Source of the DNA: Dreissena polymorpha
Taxonomy: Eukaryota > Mollusca > Bivalvia > Myida > Dreissenidae
Assembly (NCBI RefSeq): GCF_020536995.1
Contig: NC_068356.1
Coordinates: forward strand, 26,950,972-27,014,971
Reading direction: 5' to 3'
DNA: 64,000 bases
The notes beneath the pieces were generated by a model. The model worked only from the letters and a program-made list of their open reading frames with translations, was not told the origin of the DNA and ran no database searches. Numbering within the stretch: the stretch's first letter is position 1; each line of letters opens with the position of its first letter. The position numbers and the translations under genes were made by a program. Positions 1 to 43,800 of the stretch are shown in pieces.

Positions 1-29409
<29,409 letters not shown>

Positions 29410-31838
29410 ATTTGTTGTGTTTGTGTACATGGCCGTGTACATGCTCGTACGATGTGCCTTCAATCGCGATGCATCGTTAACCTCCGGAATCCTCCGTAAG
29501 ATAGGTCTAGGTTACATTTAAGCCATTATCGAGTCTGACTCTCTTAATAAATCAGCATATTTAGCTCGAACGCAGTTTTTCTATTTTCATCTTTAGAGAT
29601 ATCGATTGGGTAAGCATAGGTGTTCAATACTAAATCAACGAAATTTGATAAATGTAGGGACTATGGTTAAACATCGCTCTTAATCTACTAGAAAACGGCC
29701 GAAAAAAGGTGGAAAAACAGTCGATTATGATTTGTATCAACTTATCACAGTTCGTGCTTGCCTCGTCATGAGCTACAACGAGGGATTGAACCCGGGTCAC
29801 CCGAATGTTAACCAGACACTTTAACCGCGGCGTATAGAGCTAGCCCAAAGGAAGGCTGTTGGAAGTGACCTTTTTTCAATACACTTCTTAAATCGATCCA
29901 TGTTAGAATGCACTTTAAGAATGCAAGGGAAATATTAAGTATATTGTGACTTCAACGTATACGACTGTTTGATTCCAATAAACAAAATTGTATGACTGTG
30001 CTGAAGTATCACAGTTGTGATATCTATAAATTCAATGCAGCTTAAGTTAGTTTAAGTTTTATAAGAATAGCGTATAATTAATTTATACAATATCTTTTCA
30101 CCAATATCAATGGGAAAAAACGTAATAATAAAGGCCGAATTATTTTTTTAAGAATAACAAACCTTTCAATACTGCATTTCCATAAAACTTAATTATTCAT
30201 TTAAAGAATGTAATGAATACTGTATAAAAATAACGGTGATATAAACTTCTAAATTCTGTAGTAAAACCTTTCTGATTTTAACTGAAATAGTTCCAGAGAT
30301 AGAAATTGGCGACATTGTACAATAGTTCATGCCCAGTCAGACTATTTAATTAAAAAATACATATTTGCTGTTGCATTTAACTTATCCTTTTTAAAATAAT
30401 GTTTATTATTTAAGTTTAAGTTTAAATATAAAAACACTTTGCCTGAAAAATGGGTTTGACAGATATAGTTGCGGACATTCCATCTGCGAAACTTTGTAAA
30501 ATTTCGACGATAACATAATCCATTTCGGATAATTGGGAATTGTATTTTTATACTAATGCCGTTATGATAAACTTTGTTAAATGCATTTAATTCTATACAT
30601 TATCGAAATTGGTTGAGTCAGACCTTATCGTATTATGGGTAATATTAATTTAACGCAAAGTAGTTTAACAAAACTCGAAAGATTACAAAAAAATATTGTA
30701 ATTACTCACCCTACAACATTACACATACATTATTAACACTGACAAAATGGACGGTGCAAATAATTCACGATTTTCGGTGCTGCTGAACAATTTTATTACA
30801 TGTCGATTTTAAATATTATCAGAATAAAATTATTGAACACTATGTCATTATAATGTCACTTTTCAGAACCGAGCATATACAGTTTATAGTGAAAAAGAGA
30901 ACAAGCACCTTTCTATTAATAAAATATAGTATAGTGATCCTGGTATGTTGAATTGAAAACACAAAGCATTTCCAATTATTATAATTTTAATTAAGTTTGA
31001 AATTCAGCATATGTCTTTGAGTAGGACTGCTCTATTTTAAATGTTGTTTGCCCAACTTGGAAGTTCAAGGGCTACTTAATGAATTTACTGCATCTGAAGT
31101 ATAAAGCAATTTTTGTAAATGTCTACGTGTTAATAATCTGATAATAGTAATACTATAAATGTATTACCTGTGGTCGCTCATTAAGAAGAAAATGTCATGC
31201 TATATGTTAACATTTACTTTAGCGTAAAATAAATGTTAACTATTATTTAAAAGACAAGATAACCATGTCATGATTATTTTTATAAAGCAACGTCACCAAA
31301 TACGTACGCCACATGAAAAGCAAGAGCGTGCCCGACATAAAAACGAATGCATACTATTTATGTTCAATGTACTATGTACACTACGGTATTAATACATGTA
31401 TTCTAATAAAGCTGTTTATATATTTTTCGTTCGAAAACAAGCATAAAAAGTATGTATATTAAAAAAAATAATCAAATAGTTAATGACTAATAAGTATTTC
31501 TTTCATCAACAATCATACAGGGGTTACCCGGTATCTAAATAAATCACATCATTAAGTTATACAGCAATTATGGGCATTCGCGAACAATGTAAACCAAGCA
31601 TTTTTTTCTAAGTTTAAGTACCCATTCGCAGAATCCATAAAGATGGAAAAGAGATTGACCGCATCTATGTTTCAGACATGCAACATGTTGAACAACATCA
31701 ACGTATTTGCACGTTTCATCTATGACCACGTGCTATTGTTACCATGGGTATGTCCTTCACACCTGCATGATCAATATTTATGCTTTGGATTTAAAAGAAC
31801 AATATTACATGTCTTTCTGATATTGGTTGTTTGCAAAG
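29410..31838. other. Head-to-head intergenic region between PCYT2 and the mesothelin-like gene
   Basis: About 2.4 kb separate the two divergent start codons. It should hold both promoters, but I see no clear TATA box or other core element. CCTCCGGAATCCTCCGTAAG at about 29481 resembles CTCCGGAATCCCCCGCGAG at about 28800. A tRNA-like remnant lies at 29772-29848. The rest is AT-rich and unassigned. Confidence 0.5.
29772..29848 (-). repeat. tRNA-like sequence, probable SINE head
   Basis: On the minus strand it reads GGGCTAGCTCTATACGCCGC, then later GGGTTCAATCCC, matching tRNA A- and B-box order and spacing. The acceptor stem does not close well, so I read it as a degraded tRNA-derived SINE rather than a working tRNA gene. 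Confidence 0.5.
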
Positions 31839-31869
31839 ATGAAATGGAATAGGATCCCGCTCTTTATAG
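31839..31869 (+). CDS. Mesothelin-like exon 1 (start)
   Basis: ATG AAA TGG encodes MKWNRIPLFI plus one base; donor ATAG|GTAAGA is near-consensus. Phase 1 fits the next exon, which supplies two bases (G|AA, Glu). Chosen because it gives both a start codon and a signal-like N-terminus; no other start was found upstream of exon 2. Confidence 0.6.
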
Positions 31870-34800
31870 GTAAGAACAATACAAAATAAATAAATAACAT
31901 ATAACGCTATATTAAGCTAAGATAGCTAGCGATGTTTAATTATCAACCGGTTGAATTACAGCAAGAAATGCTAAAAATATAACTTTATACAACGTTTTTA
32001 TGTCTATATATTTTCACGTAGTATGACAAATTTTACATATAATAGCAAATTAAATATATTTATATATAAAGTGTTTTTGTTTGTAATAAAATTGTATATA
32101 TAAATATATTTATTATGAAACTTCAACTTCGTCAGTTGCTTTGTACTGTCCGTATTGATTAAGGCTGCTAAGAATGTCAAAAAGTGATGGTGTGTGTTTG
32201 TTTTTCATTTCAGGACAAACCAATAATAAACATAAATTATTATAATGAATTACAACTAAATATTTCTATTTAAGTCGTATAGACATTTGACATTTTACTT
32301 TCTTCCATAGAAATCTGTAATTTGTAATATAATACATAAGATGACATCATATCGAGAGCAGGGGGGGGGGGGGGGGGGGGTAATTGTCCAATACTTATTC
32401 TCTCCATAAAACACCTGGATAAAACAGCCTGGTTAACAAGGCGTCTGAATAATGTATGCCTATTAACACCATGCCGAAACATAGTGTCAATTAATTAGTA
32501 CCGGGTAGATTCCAGGAAGAATCGTCTAGTAAAAATAATAAATGTATGGATTTAAGAACTCAGCTCAAATGACATAGAGTATACGTTAACATTCTCGGGC
32601 ATTTGCTAGTTTTTCGAAAAACCCACGATTTGAAAACATCTTGACTCGTTTAAAATCCTGTAATAATCACATACCACTCCAACTCAGGTATACTTGAACG
32701 AAACTACCTTTGGTAAATACAATATGTCAGCGTTGTTTGAATCTACGTAAAAGATGGTTTTTAAATTACGAATTACAACTTTTGAAATAATATCTCACAC
32801 AAATCATAATTTAGTAATTTGTCTTATTGGTAGGATAATATTTTTCAATCATGAGCTATAAATAATTAATATCAAATGTGTATTTTGATTTATGGCAAAT
32901 ATTGTGCCCAAATGTTATACAAACTGTTTCGTTTTTACCGAGAGAAATCCATTTTTCAACAACATACGTCAGGTTTAAAATTGCATTTATTTACTTAATA
33001 AATAGGCTTTAAAGTCCACGTCTTTTTTACAGAAAGCATAAGTGTTTTCACAGTAATCTCATGGCAACACGTGCAGGTAGCAACGATTCCGCCAGACGGT
33101 GAAACTTGGTCATACACAGAATCGCGGTTGCAAACGATGTCGGATGTTACTGTATCCATGACAACGCCAGTGCAGGACAACGTTGCTACAGCATTCCGAA
33201 TGAAAAGAAACCCGAGTGATATGCTGAAAGACATGCCGCCTGTGATTCCGTCTTCATCAACAAAAATGGAAAATATGATCAAGTCTAACGAAGAAAGTGA
33301 TTTTGAATCAGATCATTTTATGTTTGATAGTGACGATCCACAACTGCGGAATGCCCCTTCCACTAATCAAACAAAAACAGATGACCTCCCAGCAGAGGAA
33401 AGCCCTCTGCAAAACCGTACAGACCGGTTCAAACTGTTTGTTGACCGTGTTGTTATTTCCGCGAAGGAAATGTTTGAAAACAACGAAGATTTTTTACAGA
33501 AACTGCCTGCTAAAGCTATCGACGTCTTTTCGCTAATAGAGAATGCAGTTGAAGGTTGGTGAAAGTATGTTCAAAAAGCACACCATTTTAAAATACAATT
33601 TGTTTAATTTTAGTTTCTATACGCGAAGCATTTACATATTTTGTCAGAAAATTAACTCGTAAAATATCCCCAGGTTATAGCCATATCATCCAATAAGCAC
33701 AACCTATATCCACATTGTACAATATCTACAGGCTATAGCCATGCATATCGCATCTTCCCTTAAATAACAACAGGCTATAGCCAAATCGCGTTTTTTCTGA
33801 TTAAACCTGTTAGACTGACACATAAAATCCATTTTAGTTTATGTGTTCTTTTATTAAATATTTGAATCTCTCTAATTTACAATAAAGTATCTGCGACAAA
33901 TATCGTACAATTGATATGCTTGCTATATTATCTATATATCAAGCTTCAATGATAATTGAAAATATGCTCAGGTTTGTTGTAATTACGTTTGTTGATTAAA
34001 GCCTTTAACCAATGGCTTTTAAACAAAGTAAACAATTGAGATGAACAATTCCTTATTTTATAATGTATAGGAGTTATTTCTCTGGACGGAGTGTCCGAAC
34101 ACGACGCTGTCCGTATTCTAAGGCAATTGGCGGACATTCCAGATCCGATCCTACGGCGTGTCCTCGATGCCGACATGGGTAACTTGACATCACAAGAATG
34201 GAGACAGCTCCCCTCGGACTTGTTTGCCGTTCTCAGCGTATGTTGTGAAACGAAACCATTTTTGTAGGTTCTTGTTCAAACAAAATAGCCTGACTTACTT
34301 TTAATTGACTAAATAAAATACATATATGGTGCTTGTTCAAGACTAAAATTTGCGCAAAAAAATACTATATGGCAGTTATGAATTCGACAAAATTCGCAAA
34401 AAAATAACATGGCATATGGTGCATAGACAATAGTTTAAAGTCATGTTATATAGATAAAAAAACAAGCAACAAGGACACAAATAGTTATGCGATTCTCAAA
34501 TTGAATCATCCGAAGCCTGGCAACGCTAAAAGCATTTCTGTTGTAACTGGCGTAATATATAGAGGTTTCTGATGTTCATCGGCATGTTGTTGGAAGACAA
34601 ATACAAACAAAACAGACGTCGTCATTACTAGCTAGTAGCTATGGTATATATTTTCTACCTAGGATTCTTATTTTTCGGAACACTTTCGGAAGAATGATGC
34701 AGTCCTTACAGCGTAAACAGTTAACAAGGAGGGCTACGAAAAGTGTTCGTGGCCAGTGATCTGCATGTGCTGAGCTTTAAGGGTCGTACAAAACTAGCGG

Positions 34801-37800
34801 ACGCTTGATTATTTTTTTAATTGAATGAAATATTACTTTCTCCGTTCATTAAAGGAGCCTTTTCACAGATTTTGGCATGTTTTGAAGTTTGTCATTAAAT
34901 GCTTTATATTGATAAATGTAAACGTTAAATTTTAAAAGCTCCAGTAAAAAATCAAATATAAAATTTTAAAAAGGTAAAAAAAGTAGCCCGCAGCAGGGCT
35001 CGAACCAGTGACCCCCGGAATCCTGAAGTAAAAACGCATAAGCCAACTGAGCTATCCTGCCAAGCATACATAAGACATGTATTTTATACTTTATTAAGCA
35101 ATCTTCGTAGTTTCTAAAATTTAAACGACAACAGAACTCTCCAATTATTCAATCGTTTCGCGTTGCAACGCTTTATAATTTTTAGGTTTTAAATCGTCAA
35201 AAGATGCATATAATGGCTATATTAGACCATGGCAAATGTTCAGTAATACTGTTTCCTCACAAATATCATAACTAAACCGAAAATTTGCGAATCTGAAACA
35301 ACTTTTCTCAATTTTGTCAATTTACCAAACCGTGAAAAGATCCCTTTAAAACTGATACTTGCTATTTTAAGCAGACTATTCATTGTTGTAACCAGCGTGC
35401 TGTACGATATTTTGGCATATTATTGGGTTATGTTGCGAACATATGAAGATTTGGAAGTACATGTTACGATAAATGCTTAAAGATTAAAGAAATAATAACG
35501 AATGAACGATTGTATTTTGCACAAACGAGAATATAGGATATATTGCTCTAGTGTTTGTGGTCGAACCATTCGATTCTTAGGCTGTTTTGCGACGTTTATT
35601 CAAACGCAACGACTGGATTTGGTCACATTATGATTACGAAAATAGATTGCTTAAAATGCAATTTTTGAAAAAAAAGGCAATACATCATATTTTTTATATG
35701 TTCCTTTGGTATATAACATTATGACGTGTTTAGTTGGCTAACCTTAAACAAGCAAACACACCAGAACGATTTCGCAGAAACAAGCATATTTTATGCCTGG
35801 TCTGATATGGTGATACCAACTGATATTTGATTGTCATCCACTAACTGTATACTGTATGTCCGGACTGAATTAAACATGTTGGTTTTCTAATGATAGCTAT
35901 CGTTAGTCTAAGCTGATGATTGATTTCAGTTGTGTTGAGTCGCAAATGAGTACGATTAAATCAGATGCGTGTAATTGGTTAAATATGCAGTAAATTGAAA
36001 TAGGGACACACAGAAAAGAGCGAGCTTGTGCAATTGCGAAGTTCATTTTGCAGGACAGTGTCATTGAAGCCGCCGGCGGATGGGGCGAAGACCGGATTGT
36101 TCCGCTGTGCGCAAAGCTTTTCGAGGTTACCTCGTGTCCGCGCAACCTGCAGAGGGCGCTGAAACACGGCGTCAACTGCCAGAACGTGCTTGACCTGACA
36201 GATGTGGACGTACGTATGAGTAATGTTGAACATTAATGCGTTCAGGCTAAACGTTAACTAAAACGTATATCATTATGTATAACATGTATAGTATTCAGAA
36301 AGAAATACAACTACATTATATTTTCGGTAGAAACATTTGACAAAGTAATGCATTTCTATGCGTTTAACGGCTTCAAGATTACGGATGTTTCCCTTTTATA
36401 CTAAAGAATGCTAAACCATTATTCTTCCATCGCACATAAATCAGTTGCAAAAATAACACGACCATTGCAGTAGGATAAAATATTGTTCCCAGATCGGTTC
36501 TCTGTACCGTGAAAAAGCTACCAAAATAATAGTGTTTTTTTCAGGTTTTCTCGACGTCAAAATTGACCATCTTGTTGTCCCAGTTACGCCTCATCAACTA
36601 TCCTTATAGCTGGACTAAATCTGACGTGATGTCAGCGTTCAGACACTTGGCCCCGGCACTTGCGGCAGACGATATTGCAAACATATCAGTTTCTACGCTT
36701 ACTGAGAGGTACATAACATAATCGTACATTGTCGCATGTTTGCATACTTTAAAAGAAATAATCATACTAAATAATCAATGATAAAATATCTGTAATTTTA
36801 TTTAGGCGTTACATTCGTAAATATAAGATATTTTCATTTCTATTCCTCATCCTATATACAAACGCTACACTAAGTTTGAAGAACATTTCAACGTCACCGC
36901 TACCGTTCCTCGCACAACGTCGCGAGCTCTTGAAGCGCGTGACGTCACAGTACCGGACGCCGACGGCGTGGCCGGAGACGTTTCTGATGGACCTCGGACC
37001 ACTCATTGAAGACCTACCCGCACAGGACATTAATCTGATTAGGAAAGATTCAGTACGTGAAAATTAAATGTATTTTATGCTTAGATAGTTGGCCTGCCAC
37101 GCACGCCATCAATTAAAATGTCATACGGTGCAGAATTAAGGTGCGGCGATATATATGAAATGTTATATTTATTCTCCCTTGGTGGAAGTAAAAAATAATC
37201 AAAATTTCATACTGAACGTAACGATGTGTTTTCTTTTATAATGATTTTGTTTGCTTTGGTCGAATCAATTTTTGTGTGCACTCCCATCCGCCAAATGTTT
37301 GTGTGTGTACATAATGCTGCTTATACACGTATATTCAATATGTAACACTTATTGAAATATGCGCAAGAGTTTCATGCCATTATTCGTTCTTATAAGCCTG
37401 ATGAAAATTAATATGAATGTAGCTAAAATGTTGACGTTCCCGACATACCATTAATGACAAAAACAGCAACCAGAAATTGTCATCAGTACTTTATTTCCTA
37501 ATACTGACGGTTGTTGTCTTTTGAAAATCCATTTGTCGATCAGTCGATTATTCTAAAACAGCCTTCAATACATTTGGCTTATTTTAGAAATCGCATTATT
37601 GTTATAAACGCATGTACAATGAATTACACAACCCACTTTCTGTCGAGAGGGAATTATCACACCTAATATTGTTTTACTTGCATCGCAATACGAACTGTAA
37701 TGGGTGCAAACATTAACAGTAATTCAGGCGTTGAATAAGTTCTTTTTATGATATCTTAATGCGAACATGCATTGAAGCATTTTATATTCAATGCCTACAG

Positions 37801-40800
37801 CGGCAGTGTATCATCCAATTTAATTCGAACTATGAATGCATTCCACTTCTGCTGACAGGTGTCGAAATAATATGAATGCTGTCAATGCCCTGTTTTATGT
37901 CTTCCAGCTACTCAATGTGGTACCCGGCCTGCATCTGACGGACATGCCGGAGGGACCTGCCCGCGTTGCGATAGCATCCGGGATCGTGGATGCGGTGAAG
38001 AAGAAACCGAGTGAAATTGCGAGGTACGCACCAACACCACCCAAAGAGTTAGTAAAGAGGTCTTGTATTTGGCCAAAAATATTTTTCAAGATGACTAACC
38101 CATGGTTCACAGCCTTGAGCTCTCGATCTTTATGTTATTTATTGTATTTATATGCATGCAAACATGATTTATGCCATCTAAATACTGTTTAAAATAAAAA
38201 TATAATATAATTTAATGTTCACTTTTACAGTAAGTCGCGACAATATCAAAGTTAAAACTATACAACATTGTGTATAGCAGTATGAGTTCATATTTTTACT
38301 TTCTCATCTATTATATGGCGAGTTACATGAAGTATCGCATGGCTTTAACATGATAAATGGCGAATATATAAAGAATACTATGTTAGTGTGATAGTGTACT
38401 TAAATTTATCCCACGAGTGAAGAAAGGTTTACATGGCGAGGCCTACCGAGCCTTGTAAGCCTTTCTGACACGAGTATTCTATTTATCCTACAATATTGTT
38501 TTATTTAATTTATTCCTAAAATTAAAGCAAAAACACATTAAATTAACTGAATCTTACATTGCGTAGTAATATTTATTGTGATCTTTCCTGTTTACGGAAA
38601 TCGAAATAGTCCTTAAGAATTCCACGCAAAAGAAAAGTAACGAGACAAAATATTATCGCTATACGCCTCAATTCAAATTTAATCAGCGTTCCAAATGTAA
38701 CACACTCAAGTAGAACACAGACGGTTGTGTTCAAACTACAATTCTTGCTTCACCACTGTAAAAAAACAAAAAACAAACATGGCTCCCGCCATTTTGAAAT
38801 TTACAAAATGTGTAGACACATACCGTGGCTACGTGAAGCATGATTCAGCATTTATTCCCGCCGATATTGTTAATTTTAGTCTTTAAACAACTCTTTTTTA
38901 CATTTTTACACACTTTATACTTACTTACATAAAATTATTGTTCTACTCACCGAAGTTGTATAATAACCACGTCCATGTTTATTTTCGTAATGTTTAATTT
39001 GCTTCCATGACGAGTTAAAATTCTAGACAAATTTCTTCATCGCCATCCATCTTTTCCATTTTAAAGCACTTGATGTAAGCAGGCAATTCTTTGTGGATAG
39101 ACATTTTTTGATCGACTGACAAAGGAACGACTAAACCATCAAAGAAATTACCATTTTAATTCGACATCGATTTCCTTTGAAAAGTTAAAGAACAATTCAC
39201 TGACACTTTTCTTAAATTGAATCCATCAATTGTTCAACAAAACATCGCGTTATTCGAGTACATTCGACATTTTAACTAAATCGAAAATGCAGTCTGACCA
39301 GTTTCATTCCAGTTTTATATCCAAACACTGTGTTTTTCACATTCATAATATTATAGTAATTAATCGTAAACACACACACACTCGTAACCTCGTTAAACGA
39401 CTGCGTACCCAATTACCTAAATGACGCAATCAGGGGTGAAAGGCCAAAAAAATAGTCCCTACGTAATGTTCTAAAAATAAGTGTGGATGAAACCTGATCT
39501 AAAAAAAACTTTGGAGAAAACCTTATCTTTTCTTTATGAGTCGTATTTGTTCTATAAAATCATTAAGCTGTAGGATAAAATATGTAATCTTGTGTTTGAA
39601 GGATCATTTAAACATATTGCTATCGATTAAACAACGCTACGTTGTTTTATGAATGATGTAGAACTACATCATATATCCTTTCGTATACTGTGTCGATATT
39701 GAAGAGCTCTGCCGTGGATCAAGTCAGACGTAGAAATGATGAGTGTGATCGATATGAAGATGCTTGTGAAAGCGCTGCAAGAAAAAGACGACCTGACCTT
39801 AACACAGGCAGAGGTATACATTCTTGATCAGGTTTACGTATGTGGGTACCAATTAACGTTACAATGTTCACTATATTTTCGTAAGGTGAAACAATGGCAA
39901 ACGATAATACGATGAACACAGCTATTATGTGTGTGAACACAGTACTTTTTTATTTGGGTCCTACTGTAAGTAAGGAAAGACAAGACTGTGGAATCAGTAG
40001 AAATTCTTTTTTAATTTTGGTGATCCAGCTTTCTATTTGACCGCATGTGATAATCGTCGAAACCCAACGAACCTGCTTATTCCTTCATTAATCGATCAAG
40101 AAGCACAACGTCTTTGCTTTGTTTACCTTACAACTCTTGCCCATTGCAGGAAATGCTTATTGCGGAACGCCTGGAGACGTTTCCATTGTTCAATGACTCG
40201 ATCCTATCCAACGATACGGATATGCATGCGATCGCTCGCCGTTTTATCTGCAGCTTTAGAGAAGATTTCTTCATTAGCATACCTAACGTGACGCGATCAG
40301 CCATTGCAGTCATGTCGGGAAGTCCACTTCAGTGCAGGAAGCGGGTATTTATCGCATTCTGTATATACGAAATATTTAATGAAGAGGAGAGATACCCCTA
40401 CCTCTTACACTGGTTTTATTACGTATTGTCACTAGGCATTCAGCTAATATCGTATATATACTACAAGGTGTTGCTCTATGTAAATATCCGTGTTCGATTG
40501 CTATGTTCTGGATTATACGTTTATGTTTACTTGTATTCGTGTATCACAGAGGGTAACTTTTTGTTTTAAATTTTGCAGGCGCGCTTCTTGATGGAAGATT
40601 TAAAATCGGAACTGAATATCAGCATGGTAAGAGATACTACTCATTTGCTTTGGGACTAAAACAGACGCATATTGATAATGCGTGGTTGCATTTTGTTAAC
40701 ACGTCACTTGTTAAAGCTCCAGTCCCATATACTAGCAGATGACGGATCAACAAGAATCATGTCCAGCAAGATCCGGAATGTGAACCGTGTAGCCGCTGTG

Positions 40801-43800
40801 TATCTTACGCGGGAGGCCAACATGGAAATTCTTAGACGTTCACAATTGCCGTGTTTATCCTTGACGATTCGGGCAGGGTTACGGGGACAGTCGTATTTAT
40901 GATTTGGCTGTCTGTGTGCGTTATTGACAGTCCAGGAACACATTTCATTGAAACACGTTGTTTAGGTTTAGAAAATTTATCCGGTATGCCCCCCCCCCCT
41001 TCCCATCAGCTACACTAACCACCTATTTTGTTTATCCTGGTGCTTCCATTTTGTGATTTTAATCTTTATTTTAAGCTTTTCTTGTCATGGATTAAAAATT
41101 TAAAATCAAAGCATCGATAAAACTCAGAAGCAACCATCATTTCAGTTAGTTCCAGCATATGATATAGTTAATACTCAATTCACTTGTCAACTAACCGAAT
41201 ATCACTAGGTTTTTCCCACACCCTTTTATCAGACAGTAAATATGGCAATTGACAGAATACAAAATAACATCCTGTAAATAAAAATTACACACTAAATACA
41301 GGAGTTATATAAATTTGTACTTTCGCTTATGCTGGTCTGCCCTTCACTCTCGCTATGCCATGATCATTAAGTTCTACATTACGAAGTTGTCCCTGAGAGT
41401 AATGTCTTCTGGTGCCGATCATCTCTTCTTGTCTATCAGTCCTGATGCTCTCACGCCAGGTATTCGACATAGGTCCGAACTCGAGATTAAGCTCTGCTAC
41501 GTTTGAATTCCAGAGGTCTGACTTCTCTGCCTGTTTTTATATAACTTCATTCTCTTCGTTTGCATCACCGGGTTCTCCTTGAGCCAATCGGCCATGTCGA
41601 CCCTAGCTGTTCCTTCAAAAGGACGAAGGACGTCTTTTTAGCTTCAGTTTCCGTTGGTGGTGCTGATGCTTGCAGATCTACTTGTAAAGCTGATTGCGAT
41701 CTTGTACTGGACCTCACACCTGTTCCTTCTTGTTTCTGCTGATATTCATCGGTAATGGATGGTGCTCGTAAAAATCTTTTAGTAACTGGAAGGCCCACGT
41801 TTACAGTAGTCCCATTTTGGCTGGCATTTTGACGTTTTAGATATGTGTTCAAAGCACTAGGTTACACCTTCGATTCCCGATGCGATTTCCGATTGCAGAA
41901 TGATGGAATCACAATGTGTGTTGGTGTGTGCATTTCGGAGTTAATGAGGCACTTTCGCGCCTGAGGGTGCAATATGTGAGGACCTGGAGTGTGAACCTGC
42001 ACTCATACCTAATAAATTTACTTGAAAGTTTGGATGAACATTAGATCATACCTGCAATTTCCATCTATTTCTTTTACTGAAATATTTTTAATATTATTGT
42101 GGTTTTGTGCTGTTGTGGGAAGCCGGAGTATCCGGAGGAAATCCCACCTATCCGTCCGGTATGGTGACAATTCACATGCTGCCGGAAATGGGTATTTAAG
42201 CCGGGTCGCCTAGGTGAGAAGCGCGTGTACCCACCACTGTGCTATCCGGGCAGCCGAATTGATCGAATCACCGAAATCGACCTGCTTTTATATAAATTAT
42301 CGTCGGTCCGCGGCATATCGTGTTTGGTCTGTATCGCTGCCGTGTTTATCCATGTCGTTTTCGTGTTGGTCCGACATGGTGCGTGTAGATGACGTGTTGG
42401 TCCGTGTTTATCCGGGGCTATCCGTATCTCTTCCGTGTTGGTACGGGAAGTCCGTGTGAACGCCTTGTTGATTTCGTGTTATTGCTGGGACTGTCCGTGT
42501 TAGTACGGATTGATCCGCGTGAATACCGTGTGGTAATCGGGGTGATGGTGTTTGGAATACCGTCAACGCTCAGAAATTCCAAAACGTACGGTCGTCCCGT
42601 ATCGCCTCGTATCTTGTTCCAGTGTGCCGTGTCCACCCGTGCTTATATGGGACTGGGGCTTACGACACTGTTCGAATTGTACAGGATGAATGTATGGAGC
42701 AATATATTTTGTAATGACACTGTGTGTATGTTTAACGATTTACTAGATACATATATACTTGAAATAAGGGAACATTCATGGTCGTACTACTTGTATATGT
42801 TGATATTTTGGCGAGATACAGTGGATACGCCCCTTTAAACTACCTATTTTAACAACATGGTGCTTTTTTAATGCAAACAAGCTGCAGCCAGTTTGATAAT
42901 TTCTGTGTCTGGTTTATGGAGCTAAAACATAATAACCTGTCCTTAAACTCATTAGTATAGTAGCCGTTCTGCAACCGATCACAATCCGTACTATCTTTTT
43001 AATTGTTTATGGTTCTTTAATTTCTCGACAACTTTATATATTTTTACGTTTTATTTTGACAGCTTCTTCCGTTTCCGGTCCAGCTAATTCATGCTTTGAG
43101 TCCTGCAGACGTTCGACAGATGACTCGACAAGATATCAGGGACATTGCGCAGAACGTTCGAGGCGTTGGCGGTCTTCCGGCATTTATGGCTTACACACAT
43201 CGTTATTTGGTTGGTTTTGTATCGGTATAGAATACGTTTTCCGATAATATTAACGTTTGCTGAAGGGTTTCAATAAATAATGTTCATCGATATTTGCTCG
43301 ATTTTGTTTCACAAAAGAGCACACGTCAATCTAGTAAAGCTCTAAATCCAATGATCAGCGACGACTAGACAGGATCTTCACAGTTTTAAAAGTGTCCCAA
43401 ACATAATGGAGCTTTTGAAATATATTCTAGATCGACAAACCTGCACTTTTCGCCCCAGAAGACCCTTGCGAAGATGTATTCTACGCGCTAGGAATGTTCG
43501 CCAAATACATCGGCAACAATGTTCTCCGAACCACTAAGGCCATCCCAGTGTCGTTCTACAACCAGAACTGTTCTCATCTGAACGTGGACCTACTGGCTCT
43601 CACAAAGCAACAGGTATAACACCTGTCATGGAGTAACAGTCTTAAACCACTGACAGGCGGATTACTAGCATTGTTAAAGATTTAGAAAGTCGTGCAAATG
43701 TAGATTTTAAATAAGATACGAATGATGTTTGTAACTTATGAAACTCATTATGAATACGTACTATAGCTATAACTAGAATCAATACAATATCATTTGGCAA

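Noticed and set aside
33071-33562. A self-contained gene starting at 33071
   Set aside because: The frame starts at GTG, continues upstream to a good acceptor at 33032, and ends at a donor in frame with exon 3; it is an internal exon.
34988-35062. Functional tRNA gene
   Set aside because: Boxes are present but stems are poor and it sits inside a dispersed inverted-repeat element.
41565-41852. Live minus-strand gene
   Set aside because: The frame stops and MADF-like coding continues in other frames, so it is treated as a relic.
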